From Hoeflea_A sp965249925 (GTDB lineage: Bacteria; Pseudomonadota; Alphaproteobacteria; Rhizobiales; Rhizobiaceae), in NCBI GenBank assembly GCA_965249925.1, contig OZ252260.1, positions 7,440,001 to 7,504,000 on the forward strand: a stretch of DNA of 64,000 nucleotides. Reading direction: 5' to 3'. Shown piece after piece: positions 7,973 to 16,989 of the stretch. A model generated the notes under the pieces. The model did not search any database, had not been told where the DNA came from, and saw nothing but the letters and a program-made list of their open reading frames with translations. The position numbers and the translations under genes are program-made. Position 1 is the first letter of the stretch. Each line of letters opens with the position of its first letter.

Positions 7973-9742
7973 ATGCCCCTTCACAATGTAGCCAGATTCA
8001 CTGCCGTCACTCTGACCGCGATCGGACTCCTGATAGGTCCAGTGTCTTTCGCCCAACAGGCCACCGACGCCGTCGCACCGGAGATCGCCAGCGGCGTATC
8101 GGACCGCACCGCGGTGACCACCGAAAAATTCATGGTGGCAGCCGCCAATCCGATCGCCGCGAAAGCGGGCCATGACGTGCTGGCGGATGGCGGCAATGCC
8201 ATCGACGCCATGGTTGCCATCCAGATGGTGCTGGGACTGGTGGAACCACAGTCGTCGGGAATCGGCGGCGGTGCATTTCTGGTCTATTGGGACAATGCAG
8301 CAAACCGGCTGACAACCTTCGACGGCCGCGAGACAGCCCCGAAAAACGCCACGCCGCAGCTGTTTCTCAATGACGAGGGTGAGCCGCTGAAATTCTTCGA
8401 CGCGGTAGTCGGCGGCCGCTCTGTCGGCACACCTGGGACGCTGAAACTGTTGTACGAAACCCATAGGGTGCACGGGAAGCTGCCCTGGTCGGGGCTGCTC
8501 CAGCCGGCCATCACTCTTGCCGACCAGGGCTTCGAGGTCTCACCGCGCCTGCATGGCATGATCACCGCGGACGCCGAACGCCTGGGCAAGCACCCGATAA
8601 CCCGGGACTACTTCCTTCGAGATGACGGAACGGCCCATCCGGTCGGCCATGTTCTGAAGAATCCAGAATACGCCGCCACTCTTCGGCTGATTGCCGACGG
8701 CGGTGCCGATGCGTTCTACAAGGGTCCGTTGGCGATGGACATCGTCGAAACTGTCGTCGACAACGACAATCCGGGCGTCCTGCAGCCCGATGACCTCGCC
8801 ACCTACAATATCAAAGAGCGCCCTCCGGTGTGCGTTCCCTATCGCAGCTTCGATGTTTGCGGCATGGGCCCGCCCTCCTCCGGCGCTCTCACGGTCGGCC
8901 AGATTCTGGGAGTCCTGGAACCCTTCGACTTGGCGACGCTCGGCCCGGACAACCCGGAAAGCTGGCGCCTCATTGGTGAGGCGTCGCGGCTGGCGTTTGC
9001 CGACCGCGGCCGTTACATGGCCGACAGCGATTTCGTTCCGATGCCGGTCAAGGGGCTTCTCGACCCCGAGTATCTCGAACAGCGCGCGCAACTGCTGAAA
9101 TCCGGAAAAGTGCTGACCGCCGATGAGGTAAGCGCCGGTGCGCCGCCCTGGGATCATGCCATGTTGCTGGCGGACGACGAAAGCCTGGAGCTGCCGTCCA
9201 CCAGCCATTTCTCCATTGTCGATCCCTTTGGCAACGTCGTGTCCATGACCACCACCATTGAAAACGCATTCGGCTCCCGGCTGAAAGTACGGGGTTTCCT
9301 GCTCAACAACGAGCTCACCGACTTTTCGTTTCGAACACACCGGGATGGCGTGCCGATTGCCAACAGGGTCGAGCCCGGGAAGCGGCCGCGCTCCTCCATG
9401 GCGCCGACCATCATTATGAAAGACGGCAAGCCGTATGCGGCGATCGGATCACCCGGGGGCAGCCGGATTATCGGCTATGTGGCCAAGACCATCATCGCCA
9501 TGATCGACTGGAACCAGGACATACAATCGTCGGTCAATCTTCCGCATTTGGTCAACCGCTTCGGTACCTACGACGTCGAAAAGGGGACCGCGGCCGAGAC
9601 TCTGACGGAACCGCTGGAGCAGCTCGGCTACAAGGTCAACAGCCGCGACCTCACCTCCGGACTGCACGGAATCGTTATCGATGGCGGGAAGTTGACCGGC
9701 GCTGCCGATTCGCGACGCGAGGGCGCTGTACACGGCCAATGA
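7973..9742 (+). CDS. ggt: Gamma-glutamyltransferase (Ggt)
   Basis: 589-residue N-terminal-nucleophile hydrolase that transfers or hydrolyses the gamma-glutamyl group of glutathione and related peptides in the periplasm. A signal peptide covers residues 1-27. ANPIAAKAGHDVLADGGNAIDA and SSGIGGGAFLVYW are the usual N-terminal motifs. The autoprocessing and catalytic threonine is T410 in STSHFSIVDPFGNVVSM, which splits the precursor into large and small subunits. GSPGGSRII near the C-terminus contributes the oxyanion glycines. The family more often has TTH at the cleavage site; TSH here is a mild variation. Together with the 5-oxoprolinase at 51.4 kb it covers two steps of the gamma-glutamyl cycle. 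Confidence 0.95.
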   Translation: MPLHNVARFTAVTLTAIGLLIGPVSFAQQATDAVAPEIASGVSDRTAVTTEKFMVAAANPIAAKAGHDVLADGGNAIDAMVAIQMVLGLVEPQSSGIGGGAFLVYWDNAANRLTTFDGRETAPKNATPQLFLNDEGEPLKFFDAVVGGRSVGTPGTLKLLYETHRVHGKLPWSGLLQPAITLADQGFEVSPRLHGMITADAERLGKHPITRDYFLRDDGTAHPVGHVLKNPEYAATLRLIADGGADAFYKGPLAMDIVETVVDNDNPGVLQPDDLATYNIKERPPVCVPYRSFDVCGMGPPSSGALTVGQILGVLEPFDLATLGPDNPESWRLIGEASRLAFADRGRYMADSDFVPMPVKGLLDPEYLEQRAQLLKSGKVLTADEVSAGAPPWDHAMLLADDESLELPSTSHFSIVDPFGNVVSMTTTIENAFGSRLKVRGFLLNNELTDFSFRTHRDGVPIANRVEPGKRPRSSMAPTIIMKDGKPYAAIGSPGGSRIIGYVAKTIIAMIDWNQDIQSSVNLPHLVNRFGTYDVEKGTAAETLTEPLEQLGYKVNSRDLTSGLHGIVIDGGKLTGAADSRREGAVHGQ

Positions 9743-9794
9743 TGCGGCAAACAAGCCGGTTGGAAGCTCCGCCGCAAGGCATTATATTGTGGTC

Positions 9795-9953
9795 ATGGAC
9801 ACGATTTTGGCCAACACGCCCAGAATTCTAGTCGTTGGCGCCGCGGTCATCGCCGCGTCGACAGCGACCGGGCTTGCATTTGCCGGCTGGCTAGACCACG
9901 GCGCGGAGATTTTTTTGGCCTACGCGACAACCGGTCTGGCCTGGTGTTTCTGA
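9795..9953 (+). CDS. Small membrane protein, 52 residues
   Basis: Short frame MDTILANTPRILVVGAA ending LAYATTGLAWCF. Residues 9-30 form one hydrophobic segment, followed by the motif GWLDHGAEIF and a second short hydrophobic stretch. I believe similar small proteins occur in Rhizobiales, but no name can be given. It lies between ggt and the SCO1 gene on the same strand. Codon use looks coding (GCC, GCG, GGC). No strong ribosome site is seen. It is the only plausible gene in the 330-base ggt-sco1 gap. Confidence 0.5.
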   Translation: MDTILANTPRILVVGAAVIAASTATGLAFAGWLDHGAEIFLAYATTGLAWCF

Positions 9954-10073
9954 CCTGTTGCGGTACCTCGTGTGTCAAATTGGCTCGGTGACATGATGCG
10001 GCAACGGCGATAACGTACCAGCCGGACTTCATTGACGTGACAAGTGCAGAACCAACGGTCTGACGAGGCTACA

Positions 10074-10664
10074 ATGAGTGCTTTCCGTACCGTCTTAATC
10101 ATTCTCATTGTCGTTCTTGCGGGCGGGCTCACCTGGATTGCGTTCGAGCAGCCTTGGGTGAGATCCGATCCTTCCGGCAAACCCTATGGTGTTGCTTTTA
10201 ATCTGCTGGATCAGGAGGGCCAACCGGTCACAGAAGCCGCGTTCCAGGAAAAACCGACCGCACTGTTTTTCGGGTTTACCCACTGCCCGGAAGTCTGCCC
10301 CACGACATTGTACGAGCTCGACGGGTGGATGCGTCAGGCTGATCCCGCGGGCAATAAGATACGCGCCTATATGGTGACAATCGATCCCGAAAGGGACACA
10401 TACGACCTCCTTGGCGAGTATATTTCCAATGTCTCCGACCGGATCATCGGCATTTCTGGTGAGCCTCAGAAGGTCCGGGACATGGCCAAAGGATTCAACG
10501 TGTATTTCAAGAAAGTTCCGATCACCGGTGAGATTGAGGACGACTACACGATGGATCATACGGCATCGGTGTTCCTGCTCAACGACCGCGGCCAGTTCCA
10601 AGGCACCATTTCCTATGGTGAAAATCCCGATGTGGCCGTTAAAAAGCTCAAGAACCTCCTGTAG
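10074..10664 (+). CDS. senC: SCO1/SenC copper chaperone family
   Basis: 196-residue membrane-anchored thioredoxin-fold protein that delivers copper to the CuA centre of cytochrome c oxidase. An N-terminal transmembrane anchor covers about residues 5-24. The copper site is complete: C71 and C75 in THCPEVCPTT and H162 in TMDHTASVFL. The ATG at 10074 has GAGG upstream and precedes the anchor directly; a frame starting 30 bases earlier lacks support. It lies just upstream of prmA on the same strand. Confidence 0.93.
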   Translation: MSAFRTVLIILIVVLAGGLTWIAFEQPWVRSDPSGKPYGVAFNLLDQEGQPVTEAAFQEKPTALFFGFTHCPEVCPTTLYELDGWMRQADPAGNKIRAYMVTIDPERDTYDLLGEYISNVSDRIIGISGEPQKVRDMAKGFNVYFKKVPITGEIEDDYTMDHTASVFLLNDRGQFQGTISYGENPDVAVKKLKNLL

Positions 10665-10776
10665 CCGGTAAACCGGCCGATTGGCCGGCGCGCCGTTCGT
10701 CCGATAAGATTGTCGCCGTAACGATCACTGCAGCGTGAGTCTTGTTCTTTGGTTGCACCATCCATGGAGATCCGGT

Positions 10777-11652
10777 GTGCGGCAAATTCGTCTGTTTGTG
10801 ACGGCTGGTGAAGAGGCCATAAGGACTGCGTTTGAGCTCTTGAGCGCGCGTTTCGAGGACGACGAATACGCCATATCGACCATGGAAGTCGATGAGGACC
10901 GGGGGATGTGGGAAGCGTCGCTCTATGCGCCGGCCTCGCAAAAATCCGACATATGGCATGCCATGAATGCCTGTCTTGCACCGGCACTGCCTGATCTCGG
11001 TGTGCGGATCGAGGACTTGCCCGACATCGATTGGGTCAGTCACGCGCTGGAGAGCCTAAATCCGGTCCGCGCCGGTCGGTTCCTGGTACACGGCTCCCAT
11101 GATCGCGGTGGTGTCCGGCCGAACGATGTCGCCATTGAAATCGAAGCCGGCCAGGCTTTTGGCACCGGCCACCATGCAACGACTGCCGGATGCCTGGAGA
11201 TGATTGAGCGGCTTTTCAGGCAGCGACGCCATCGATCCGCGCTTGATCTCGGAACCGGCAGTGGCGTGCTGGCCATCGGCATCGCCAAATTGGCTCGGAT
11301 CCCCGTGTTGGCAACCGACATCGATCCGGTCGCCATCGCCGTCGCCCGCGACAATGTGCGCAAAAACGAGTCCTCGTCGCTTGTGACTCTGCACACCGCC
11401 GGTGGCTTTCACGCCGGTGTTTTCGTGCAGCAAGGCCCGTTCGATCTGATCGTTGCCAACATTTTGGCGCGCCCGCTGATGGCGATGGCGCCCGCTTTAA
11501 GCCGCCACCTGGCGCCCGGCGGAGATGTCGTTCTTTCCGGCATCCTGGCAGAACAGCGGCGAAGAGTGCTGGCCGCCTACGTCAATCAGGGCCTGTACCA
11601 TCGCCGGACGCTGTGGCGCGATGGCTGGGTCACCTTGCACCTTGCGGGCTGA
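10777..11652 (+). CDS. prmA: Ribosomal protein L11 methyltransferase
   Basis: 291-residue SAM-dependent enzyme that trimethylates ribosomal protein L11. Diagnostic are EAGQAFGTGHHATTAGCLEM, the SAM loop LDLGTGSGVLAIG, the acidic ATDIDPVA and the catalytic IVANILARPL. The start is set at the GTG at 10777: GGAGA lies 6 bases before it, the first residues (RQIRLFVTA) match the family start, and the length matches E. coli PrmA (293). An in-frame GTG at 10735 would add 14 unsupported residues. It sits downstream of sco1. Confidence 0.93.
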   Translation: MRQIRLFVTAGEEAIRTAFELLSARFEDDEYAISTMEVDEDRGMWEASLYAPASQKSDIWHAMNACLAPALPDLGVRIEDLPDIDWVSHALESLNPVRAGRFLVHGSHDRGGVRPNDVAIEIEAGQAFGTGHHATTAGCLEMIERLFRQRRHRSALDLGTGSGVLAIGIAKLARIPVLATDIDPVAIAVARDNVRKNESSSLVTLHTAGGFHAGVFVQQGPFDLIVANILARPLMAMAPALSRHLAPGGDVVLSGILAEQRRRVLAAYVNQGLYHRRTLWRDGWVTLHLAG

Positions 11653-11893
11653 AACGGGTCGTGATCTCGGGTGTTCCTCAACGGGGTCGGTCCGGATCAC
11701 TATGAAGCATCGACGCATGGCCAATACGTGACCACAAGGCTCATTTTCAGCGTTTGATAACCGGCTGACGGTAAGTTGCGGATTCAGCAGCACTCCTGCC
11801 GTCGCGCGAACGTTGGGGGCCAGCTGCCACTTTGTATGCGCGGCCGTTGCGTCTATCATACTGTAATTCTTGCTGTGAATCGGGATCGGGGGA

Positions 11894-13603
11894 TTGGTCA
11901 AGAAACCGGCGGAACTCATTTACGCTGTGGACGACGTACCGCCGTTCCATCGTTTGGTCTTGCTGGGTCTGCAATACGCGGCACTTCTGGCTGTATACTT
12001 GATCCTCATTGTCATCGTCTTTCGTGTCTCAGGCGCATCGCGAGAAGCAACAATCGACGCGGTGAGTCTGGGAATGATCGCGGCTGGCGTCGGGGTTATG
12101 CTGCAGGCCTTGAAACGCGGACCGATCGGATCGGGCTTCCTGGCCGCGCCGGTTTTTTCGGCCATTTATCTGGGCCCTTCACTGCTTGCCGCAAACTCCT
12201 ACGGACTGGCTGCCGTGTTCGGCATGACCATCTTTGCCGGCGTGGTCGAGATCATTGTTTCCCGCTTTCTCAGCAGGCTGCACATGTTCTTCCCGCCGGC
12301 CATCAGTGGGTTCATCGTCGCTATCGTTGGGATCGAGCTCGGACTTGTCGGCATCGGACAGGTGCTCGACGTCGCGCAGGTCGGTAAGCCGCTCCACCAG
12401 GCGCACATCGTTGCCTCGCTACTGACGCTGGCCACGATCATTGGCCTCAGCATCTGGGCCGGTGGCATGGCGCGACTAATGTGTTCGTCGATTGGCATCG
12501 GCGTCGGGTTTGCGCTGTCGATTGGTCTGGGCTTGATATCCACCGATTCGATGAATGCAATCCTGTCAGGGCCGCTGGTACGCTTGCCAAGCCTTGAACA
12601 CGTTTCCTATTCCTTCGAATGGTCGCTGGTGCCGGCGTTCCTGGTCGCTGGGATTGCTGCCGCGTTGCGGACCGTCGGGGTCATCACAACCTGCCAAAAA
12701 ATCAACGACGACGACTGGAAGCGACCGGATCCTCAGTCGATCAAGAAAGGCATGTTGGCTGATGGTCTCGGTTGCGTGACCGCCGGACTTTTGGGCTGCA
12801 TCGGACAAAACACCGGACCGAGCCTCGTGGGCGTGTCCAAGGCTTCCGGCGCGACAAGCCGCGTTATCGCATTTGCGGCCGGCGGCTTGCTGATGCTGTT
12901 TGCGTTTTTTCCGGCGATCGGCGAATTGCTTCTGTTGCTGCCCAAATCCGTGGTCGGCGCCGCCTTGATGTTCACCGCGTGCTTCATGATCACCGGTGGC
13001 ATTCAGATCATCGTGTCGCGCAACATCGACGCGCGTATGACCTATGTGATCGGAGTTGCGATGCTCGCTGGCCTGTCGCGCGAAGTCTACGGAGATTTTT
13101 ACAACAGCCTGCCGTCATGGCTGCAGCCGATGACCAGCTCGGTGCTGACCCTCGGCGTGACGACCGCCCTGGTTCTGCATGCGATTTTTCGGATAGGCAC
13201 ACGACGAACCGCGTCGGTCACCATTGAGGACCCGGCTTACTCCAAACCGGTATTGAACCGTTTGCTGAAATCGCAGGGGGAAGCCTGGGGGATCTCGTCC
13301 GACGTTCTCGAACGCGCTGAGGATACGACGACGCAGGTCCTCTCCTACGTTCGCGACACCAAACTCGTCAATGGTGAGATCAACCTTGGCCTCACCTATA
13401 ACGAGTACGATCTGGTCGTTACTATTGAGTATTCGGGGACGCTTTTGTCCTTGCCGAATGTCGGTGTGCGCAGGAATGTTTTCCTCGAAGAGGAGTCCTT
13501 CTCCTATGGCCTTGCCGACTTCTTGATCGCCGTCTACCCCGACCGGATGGAAGCCACCGCCCACGGCAATGACGTCACCATCCGGCTGATTTTTACGACG
13601 TAG
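11894..13603 (+). CDS. NCS2-type (xanthine/uracil) permease with C-terminal ATPase-like domain
   Basis: 569 residues. Residues 20-440 hold the many hydrophobic helices of a nucleobase:cation symporter-2 transporter. The signature region is present as IGQNTGPSLVGVSKASG, but the Thr-Arg/Gly that normally closes the NAT motif is replaced. The last 130 residues are soluble and have no place in ordinary NCS2 proteins. AEDTTTQVLSYVRDTKL, INLGLTYNEYDLVVTIEYSG and GLADFLIAVYPDRMEA resemble, weakly, the helix-strand pattern of GHKL/HATPase domains such as anti-sigma kinases. The TTG start is preceded by GGGGGA. It is a single gene with unknown substrate. Confidence 0.8.
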   Translation: MVKKPAELIYAVDDVPPFHRLVLLGLQYAALLAVYLILIVIVFRVSGASREATIDAVSLGMIAAGVGVMLQALKRGPIGSGFLAAPVFSAIYLGPSLLAANSYGLAAVFGMTIFAGVVEIIVSRFLSRLHMFFPPAISGFIVAIVGIELGLVGIGQVLDVAQVGKPLHQAHIVASLLTLATIIGLSIWAGGMARLMCSSIGIGVGFALSIGLGLISTDSMNAILSGPLVRLPSLEHVSYSFEWSLVPAFLVAGIAAALRTVGVITTCQKINDDDWKRPDPQSIKKGMLADGLGCVTAGLLGCIGQNTGPSLVGVSKASGATSRVIAFAAGGLLMLFAFFPAIGELLLLLPKSVVGAALMFTACFMITGGIQIIVSRNIDARMTYVIGVAMLAGLSREVYGDFYNSLPSWLQPMTSSVLTLGVTTALVLHAIFRIGTRRTASVTIEDPAYSKPVLNRLLKSQGEAWGISSDVLERAEDTTTQVLSYVRDTKLVNGEINLGLTYNEYDLVVTIEYSGTLLSLPNVGVRRNVFLEEESFSYGLADFLIAVYPDRMEATAHGNDVTIRLIFTT

Positions 13604-13641
13604 GCGGTCGACCGTCCAACTACATATTGGCTGTCAAAAGC

Positions 13642-13815
13642 TTAGAACGGCAGGGACGAACGTCCGGCTTTCTTGAGCTCTTCGCGGCTGTGACCGAGCG
13701 ATTTCAGGGTTTCGTCGTCGAACGTCAGCAGGACGTTGTTGACATAACGACGGGCCTGCTTCTCGCGCGCCGAAACAATGCGGTCGATGGCTGTGCTGAA
13801 AAACGACTTCGACAT
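13642..13815 (-). CDS. DUF1127-like small protein
   Basis: 57-residue basic protein: MSKSFFSTAIDRIV, then AREKQARRYVNNVLLTFDDETLKSLGHSREEL. The arrangement of arginines, the L-L-F/L-D-D-x-T-L-K-x-L/I-G core and the acidic ending match the DUF1127 (YjiS-like) family, which is multiplied in Rhizobiales. In Agrobacterium some members affect RNA turnover and phosphate or carbon metabolism. A perfect AAGGAGA sits 6 bases before the ATG. It is convergent with the NCS2 gene and divergent from the aminopeptidase. Confidence 0.85.
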   Translation of the reverse strand: MSKSFFSTAIDRIVSAREKQARRYVNNVLLTFDDETLKSLGHSREELKKAGRSSLPF

Positions 13816-13993
13816 AGATCTCTCCTTTACAGAAATCTGTTTTCGATCCTTGTTGAAGCTGAATATAGTCCCCGACCGAACCCGCTGTTAGCGTGTTTGG
13901 TGCATGGGAGCCCTGCGCATATTGCAACGCAAAAAGCCATGCTGCGCCTGCGAAATGAATTGCCGCTACGGTGGCGAGATCCGAGAGAATCAT

Positions 13994-15829
13994 ATGTTTC
14001 AGAGTTTTGAAGTAACGGCATCACCAATCCACGGCGCATCGCGTGTCGCTGCCTTGCGAGCATCCTTCGATCCACTAGGAATAGACGGTTTTCTGATCCC
14101 GCGCGCCGATCGCTATCAAGGAGAATACGTGCCGGCCAGCGAGGCAAGATTGGCCTGGCTGACCGGATTTACCGGCTCCGCCGGTGCTTGCCTGGTGCTG
14201 CGCAACACCGCCCATGTTTTCGTTGACGGCCGATACACGACCCAGGTTCGCCAGCAGGTGGACCTTGACGTATTCGCACCTGAGGATCTGATCAAATCGC
14301 CGCCCGCAACCTGGCTGCGCGAGCATGGATCAAAGGGACTGCGCATCGGCATCGACCCGTGGCTGCACACGATCACAGAGGTCCGTCGCCTCGAAAAGGC
14401 GGTGGCGGAAATCGGTGGCTCGATCGTCCGGCTACCTGAAAATCCGGTTGACGCGATCTGGTCGGACCGTCCCGATGAACCGGTCGGGCCCGTTGTCATC
14501 CAACCCGACCAATATGCCGGTCTCCCGGCTTCCGAGAAGCTCGCCAGTATCCAGTCCAGTCTGGAGGAAGCCGGCGCCGACGCCTGCGTGCTGACCGATC
14601 CCTCGTCGATCGCATGGGCCTTCAACATCAGGGGCAGCGACGTGCCGCACACACCGCATCCCCTGTCTACGGCCATGTTGTCCCGCGATGGCAGCTGTGT
14701 TCTGTTCATCGCGCCCGGCAAACTGGACGCCGCGGTCAGGGCACATCTTTCGCCGTTGACCGACATTCGATCACCGGACCAATTGGAAGCGACGCTTGTC
14801 GCGCGTGCACAAAGTGACGCGGCCATCCTGGTCGATCCGGATCTCACCGCATCCCGCATCGGCGATCTGATTACCGAAAACGGCGGCAAATTGATCGAAA
14901 AACCCGATCCGGCGCGCCTGCCGCGGGCAAAGAAGAACAACGCCGAACTTGCCGGCAGCCGTGCCGCCCACCTTCGTGACGGCGCCGCGATGGTACGATT
15001 TCTGGCGTGGCTCGATGCACAGCAGGCGGGATCAGTCGACGAGATCACGGCGGTGAAAGCTCTCGAAACGGCCCGTCGCGACACCGGTGAACGCCTCCAG
15101 ATGCCGCTCAGGGATATCTCTTTCGAGACCATCTCCGGCGCTGGACCGAACGGCGCGGTTATTCATTACAGGGTCACCACGCCGACCAACCGGTTGCTTC
15201 AGTCCGGCGAACTGTATCTGGTCGATTCCGGCGCACAGTATATCGACGGGACCACCGATATCACCAGGACCGTGCCGATCGGAACCGTCGGCAATGAGGA
15301 AAAGCGATTCTTTACGTTGGTCCTGAAAGGCATGATCACTCTGACATTGCAACGCTTTCCCGAAGGAACGCGCGGCGTCGAACTCGATCCCCTCGCCCGA
15401 GCCGCACTGTGGAACGCCGGTGCTGATTATGGGCATGGGACCGGTCATGGCGTGGGCGCTCACCTGTCGGTGCATGAGGGGCCTCAGAGTATTTCACGCC
15501 GCGGCATGCAGGAACTGAAACCCGGAATGATTCTCTCCAACGAGCCCGGATATTACCGCGAGGGCGCCTTCGGTATTCGCATTGAGAACCTGGTTGCCGT
15601 GCATGACCCGCAACCGATTCCCGGTGGCGACAAGCCCATGCTCGGTTTCGAGACCCTGACTCTGTGCCCGATCGATCGCCGCCTGGTTCTGGCCGATCTG
15701 ATGTCCGACCGCGAACTCGATTGGCTCAATGCATATCATGAAAGGGTTCGCGGCGAACTGGATCCGCTGCTCGAAACAGCGGCTGAAAAAACCTGGCTGG
15801 TCCAGGCGACGGAACCGGTGCAGCGCTGA
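13994..15829 (+). CDS. Xaa-Pro aminopeptidase (M24B)
   Basis: 611-residue metallopeptidase that removes N-terminal residues preceding proline. The protein has the three-domain layout of the long (about 600-residue) aminopeptidase P type: two creatinase-like N-domains, then the pita-bread catalytic domain. Metal ligands are visible in LVDSGAQYIDGTTDITRT (two Asp), GHGTGHGVGAHLSVHEGP (His) and the two glutamates in MILSNEPGYYREG and FGIRIENLV. The ATG at 13994 fits the family start; a longer frame from 13904 is cysteine-rich and unlike it. It ends 3 bases from convergent azlD. Confidence 0.95.
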   Translation: MFQSFEVTASPIHGASRVAALRASFDPLGIDGFLIPRADRYQGEYVPASEARLAWLTGFTGSAGACLVLRNTAHVFVDGRYTTQVRQQVDLDVFAPEDLIKSPPATWLREHGSKGLRIGIDPWLHTITEVRRLEKAVAEIGGSIVRLPENPVDAIWSDRPDEPVGPVVIQPDQYAGLPASEKLASIQSSLEEAGADACVLTDPSSIAWAFNIRGSDVPHTPHPLSTAMLSRDGSCVLFIAPGKLDAAVRAHLSPLTDIRSPDQLEATLVARAQSDAAILVDPDLTASRIGDLITENGGKLIEKPDPARLPRAKKNNAELAGSRAAHLRDGAAMVRFLAWLDAQQAGSVDEITAVKALETARRDTGERLQMPLRDISFETISGAGPNGAVIHYRVTTPTNRLLQSGELYLVDSGAQYIDGTTDITRTVPIGTVGNEEKRFFTLVLKGMITLTLQRFPEGTRGVELDPLARAALWNAGADYGHGTGHGVGAHLSVHEGPQSISRRGMQELKPGMILSNEPGYYREGAFGIRIENLVAVHDPQPIPGGDKPMLGFETLTLCPIDRRLVLADLMSDRELDWLNAYHERVRGELDPLLETAAEKTWLVQATEPVQR

Positions 15830-15832
15830 TCG

Positions 15833-16147
15833 TCAGCCCATCAGAGCGCGCAGCGTGATGATCGAAACGGCGCCGGCAATCAGCACGATCGCCAGGTTGA
15901 AACGCAGCGCAACCGCGGCGACGATCACCAAGGTGATCGCTTCAGCCGGGCCATTCGAGACCAGAGCCGGCGCAAACAGCGTCGTCAGGACTGCGGCCGG
16001 AACGGCGTCCAGTGCCGCACTGACCCGTGGTGGAAGTGACTTGAAGCGCGACAGCACGAGATAACCACCGGCGCGGGTCGCGTAGGTGGCAATCGCGCCG
16101 GCCAGGATGATCCAGGTTATTTGTGGGATTTCGGCGAGAAATGTCAT
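15833..16147 (-). CDS. azlD: AzlD family transporter subunit
   Basis: 104 residues with three to four hydrophobic helices. ATYATRAGGYLV and ALDAVPAAVLTTLFAPAL are the AzlD family motifs. With AzlC it forms a branched-chain amino acid exporter in the inner membrane. It follows azlC by 2 bases, so the two are translationally coupled. Confidence 0.9.
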   Translation of the reverse strand: MTFLAEIPQITWIILAGAIATYATRAGGYLVLSRFKSLPPRVSAALDAVPAAVLTTLFAPALVSNGPAEAITLVIVAAVALRFNLAIVLIAGAVSIITLRALMG

Positions 16148-16149
16148 GT

Positions 16150-16869
16150 CTACACACGCTTCGCTTGGCGGGCCTGTTCAGGCTGCCGCGTGTCTGCAAT
16201 CAGCGCTGCAAAGGCGACCCCGACGAGGGCACCGGTGCTGACATGCCAGGGTGAGCCGACAGTGAAATAGGCGATGACCGAGGCGACACCGCTCGCCAGC
16301 ACAACCGGTGCCCAGTTGCGACGTTTTCGGAATCCCATGACAAGCCCGACGAAATAGATTGGCAACAGAAAATCGACCCCTATCGCCTGCGGATCCGGGA
16401 TGAGCCTTCCGAACAGCGCGCCCAAAACCGCTTCGATCACCCAAAAGACATAAACCGGGATCGCCATCCCCATGTACCAGGAAAAGCTGAGCGATTTGCC
16501 CAGTTCGTGACGTTTTTCAGCTTCGGCATATTGTGGATCGATGAGGCAGAAGAAAGCGATCGCTTTTTGCAGCGTTGTGTAATGAGCGATCTTCGGTCCG
16601 ATTGAGGCCGAATACAGGGTATGGCGGAAATTGACGGCGAAGATCGACAGGACAATGACCCACGGTGCGACCTGTGTACCGAACAGATCGATGCCCACCA
16701 TCTGGCTCGCGCCAGCGTAAATTGTGGCGCTCATTAGCGCGGCCTGGAAAATGTCCATGCCGTTTTCCACGGCAAGCGCGCCAAACAAAAGGCCAAAAGG
16801 TCCGGCTCCGATGATGACCGGAACGGAATCGCGAACGCCTTGGCGGAAATCCCTGTCGATGATAGCCAT
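16150..16869 (-). CDS. azlC: AzlC family branched-chain amino acid exporter subunit
   Basis: 239-residue integral membrane protein. The N-terminal FRQGVRDSVPVIIGAGPFGLLFG and the SATIYAGASQMVGIDL segment are typical of AzlC, and FAVNFRHTLYSASIGP is the other conserved block. It is the first gene of the azlCD operon and the main pore subunit. The ATG at 16869 has only a weak ribosome site. No regulator is adjacent. Confidence 0.92.
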   Translation of the reverse strand: MAIIDRDFRQGVRDSVPVIIGAGPFGLLFGALAVENGMDIFQAALMSATIYAGASQMVGIDLFGTQVAPWVIVLSIFAVNFRHTLYSASIGPKIAHYTTLQKAIAFFCLIDPQYAEAEKRHELGKSLSFSWYMGMAIPVYVFWVIEAVLGALFGRLIPDPQAIGVDFLLPIYFVGLVMGFRKRRNWAPVVLASGVASVIAYFTVGSPWHVSTGALVGVAFAALIADTRQPEQARQAKRV

Positions 16870-16989
16870 GCAGCTTACAGGTCGCTTCTAACGCGCCCAA
16901 ACTAGGGTTTATTGAGTAGCAACAGACCCTAAGTCAGTACGATTGACCCGTCACACCAATTTCGCTGATGGGACATTGAATATTGTTGA

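Noticed and set aside
13904..13993. N-terminal extension of the Xaa-Pro aminopeptidase
   Set aside because: Thirty extra residues rich in Cys and Arg have no match to the family, and the ATG at 13994 gives the standard start.
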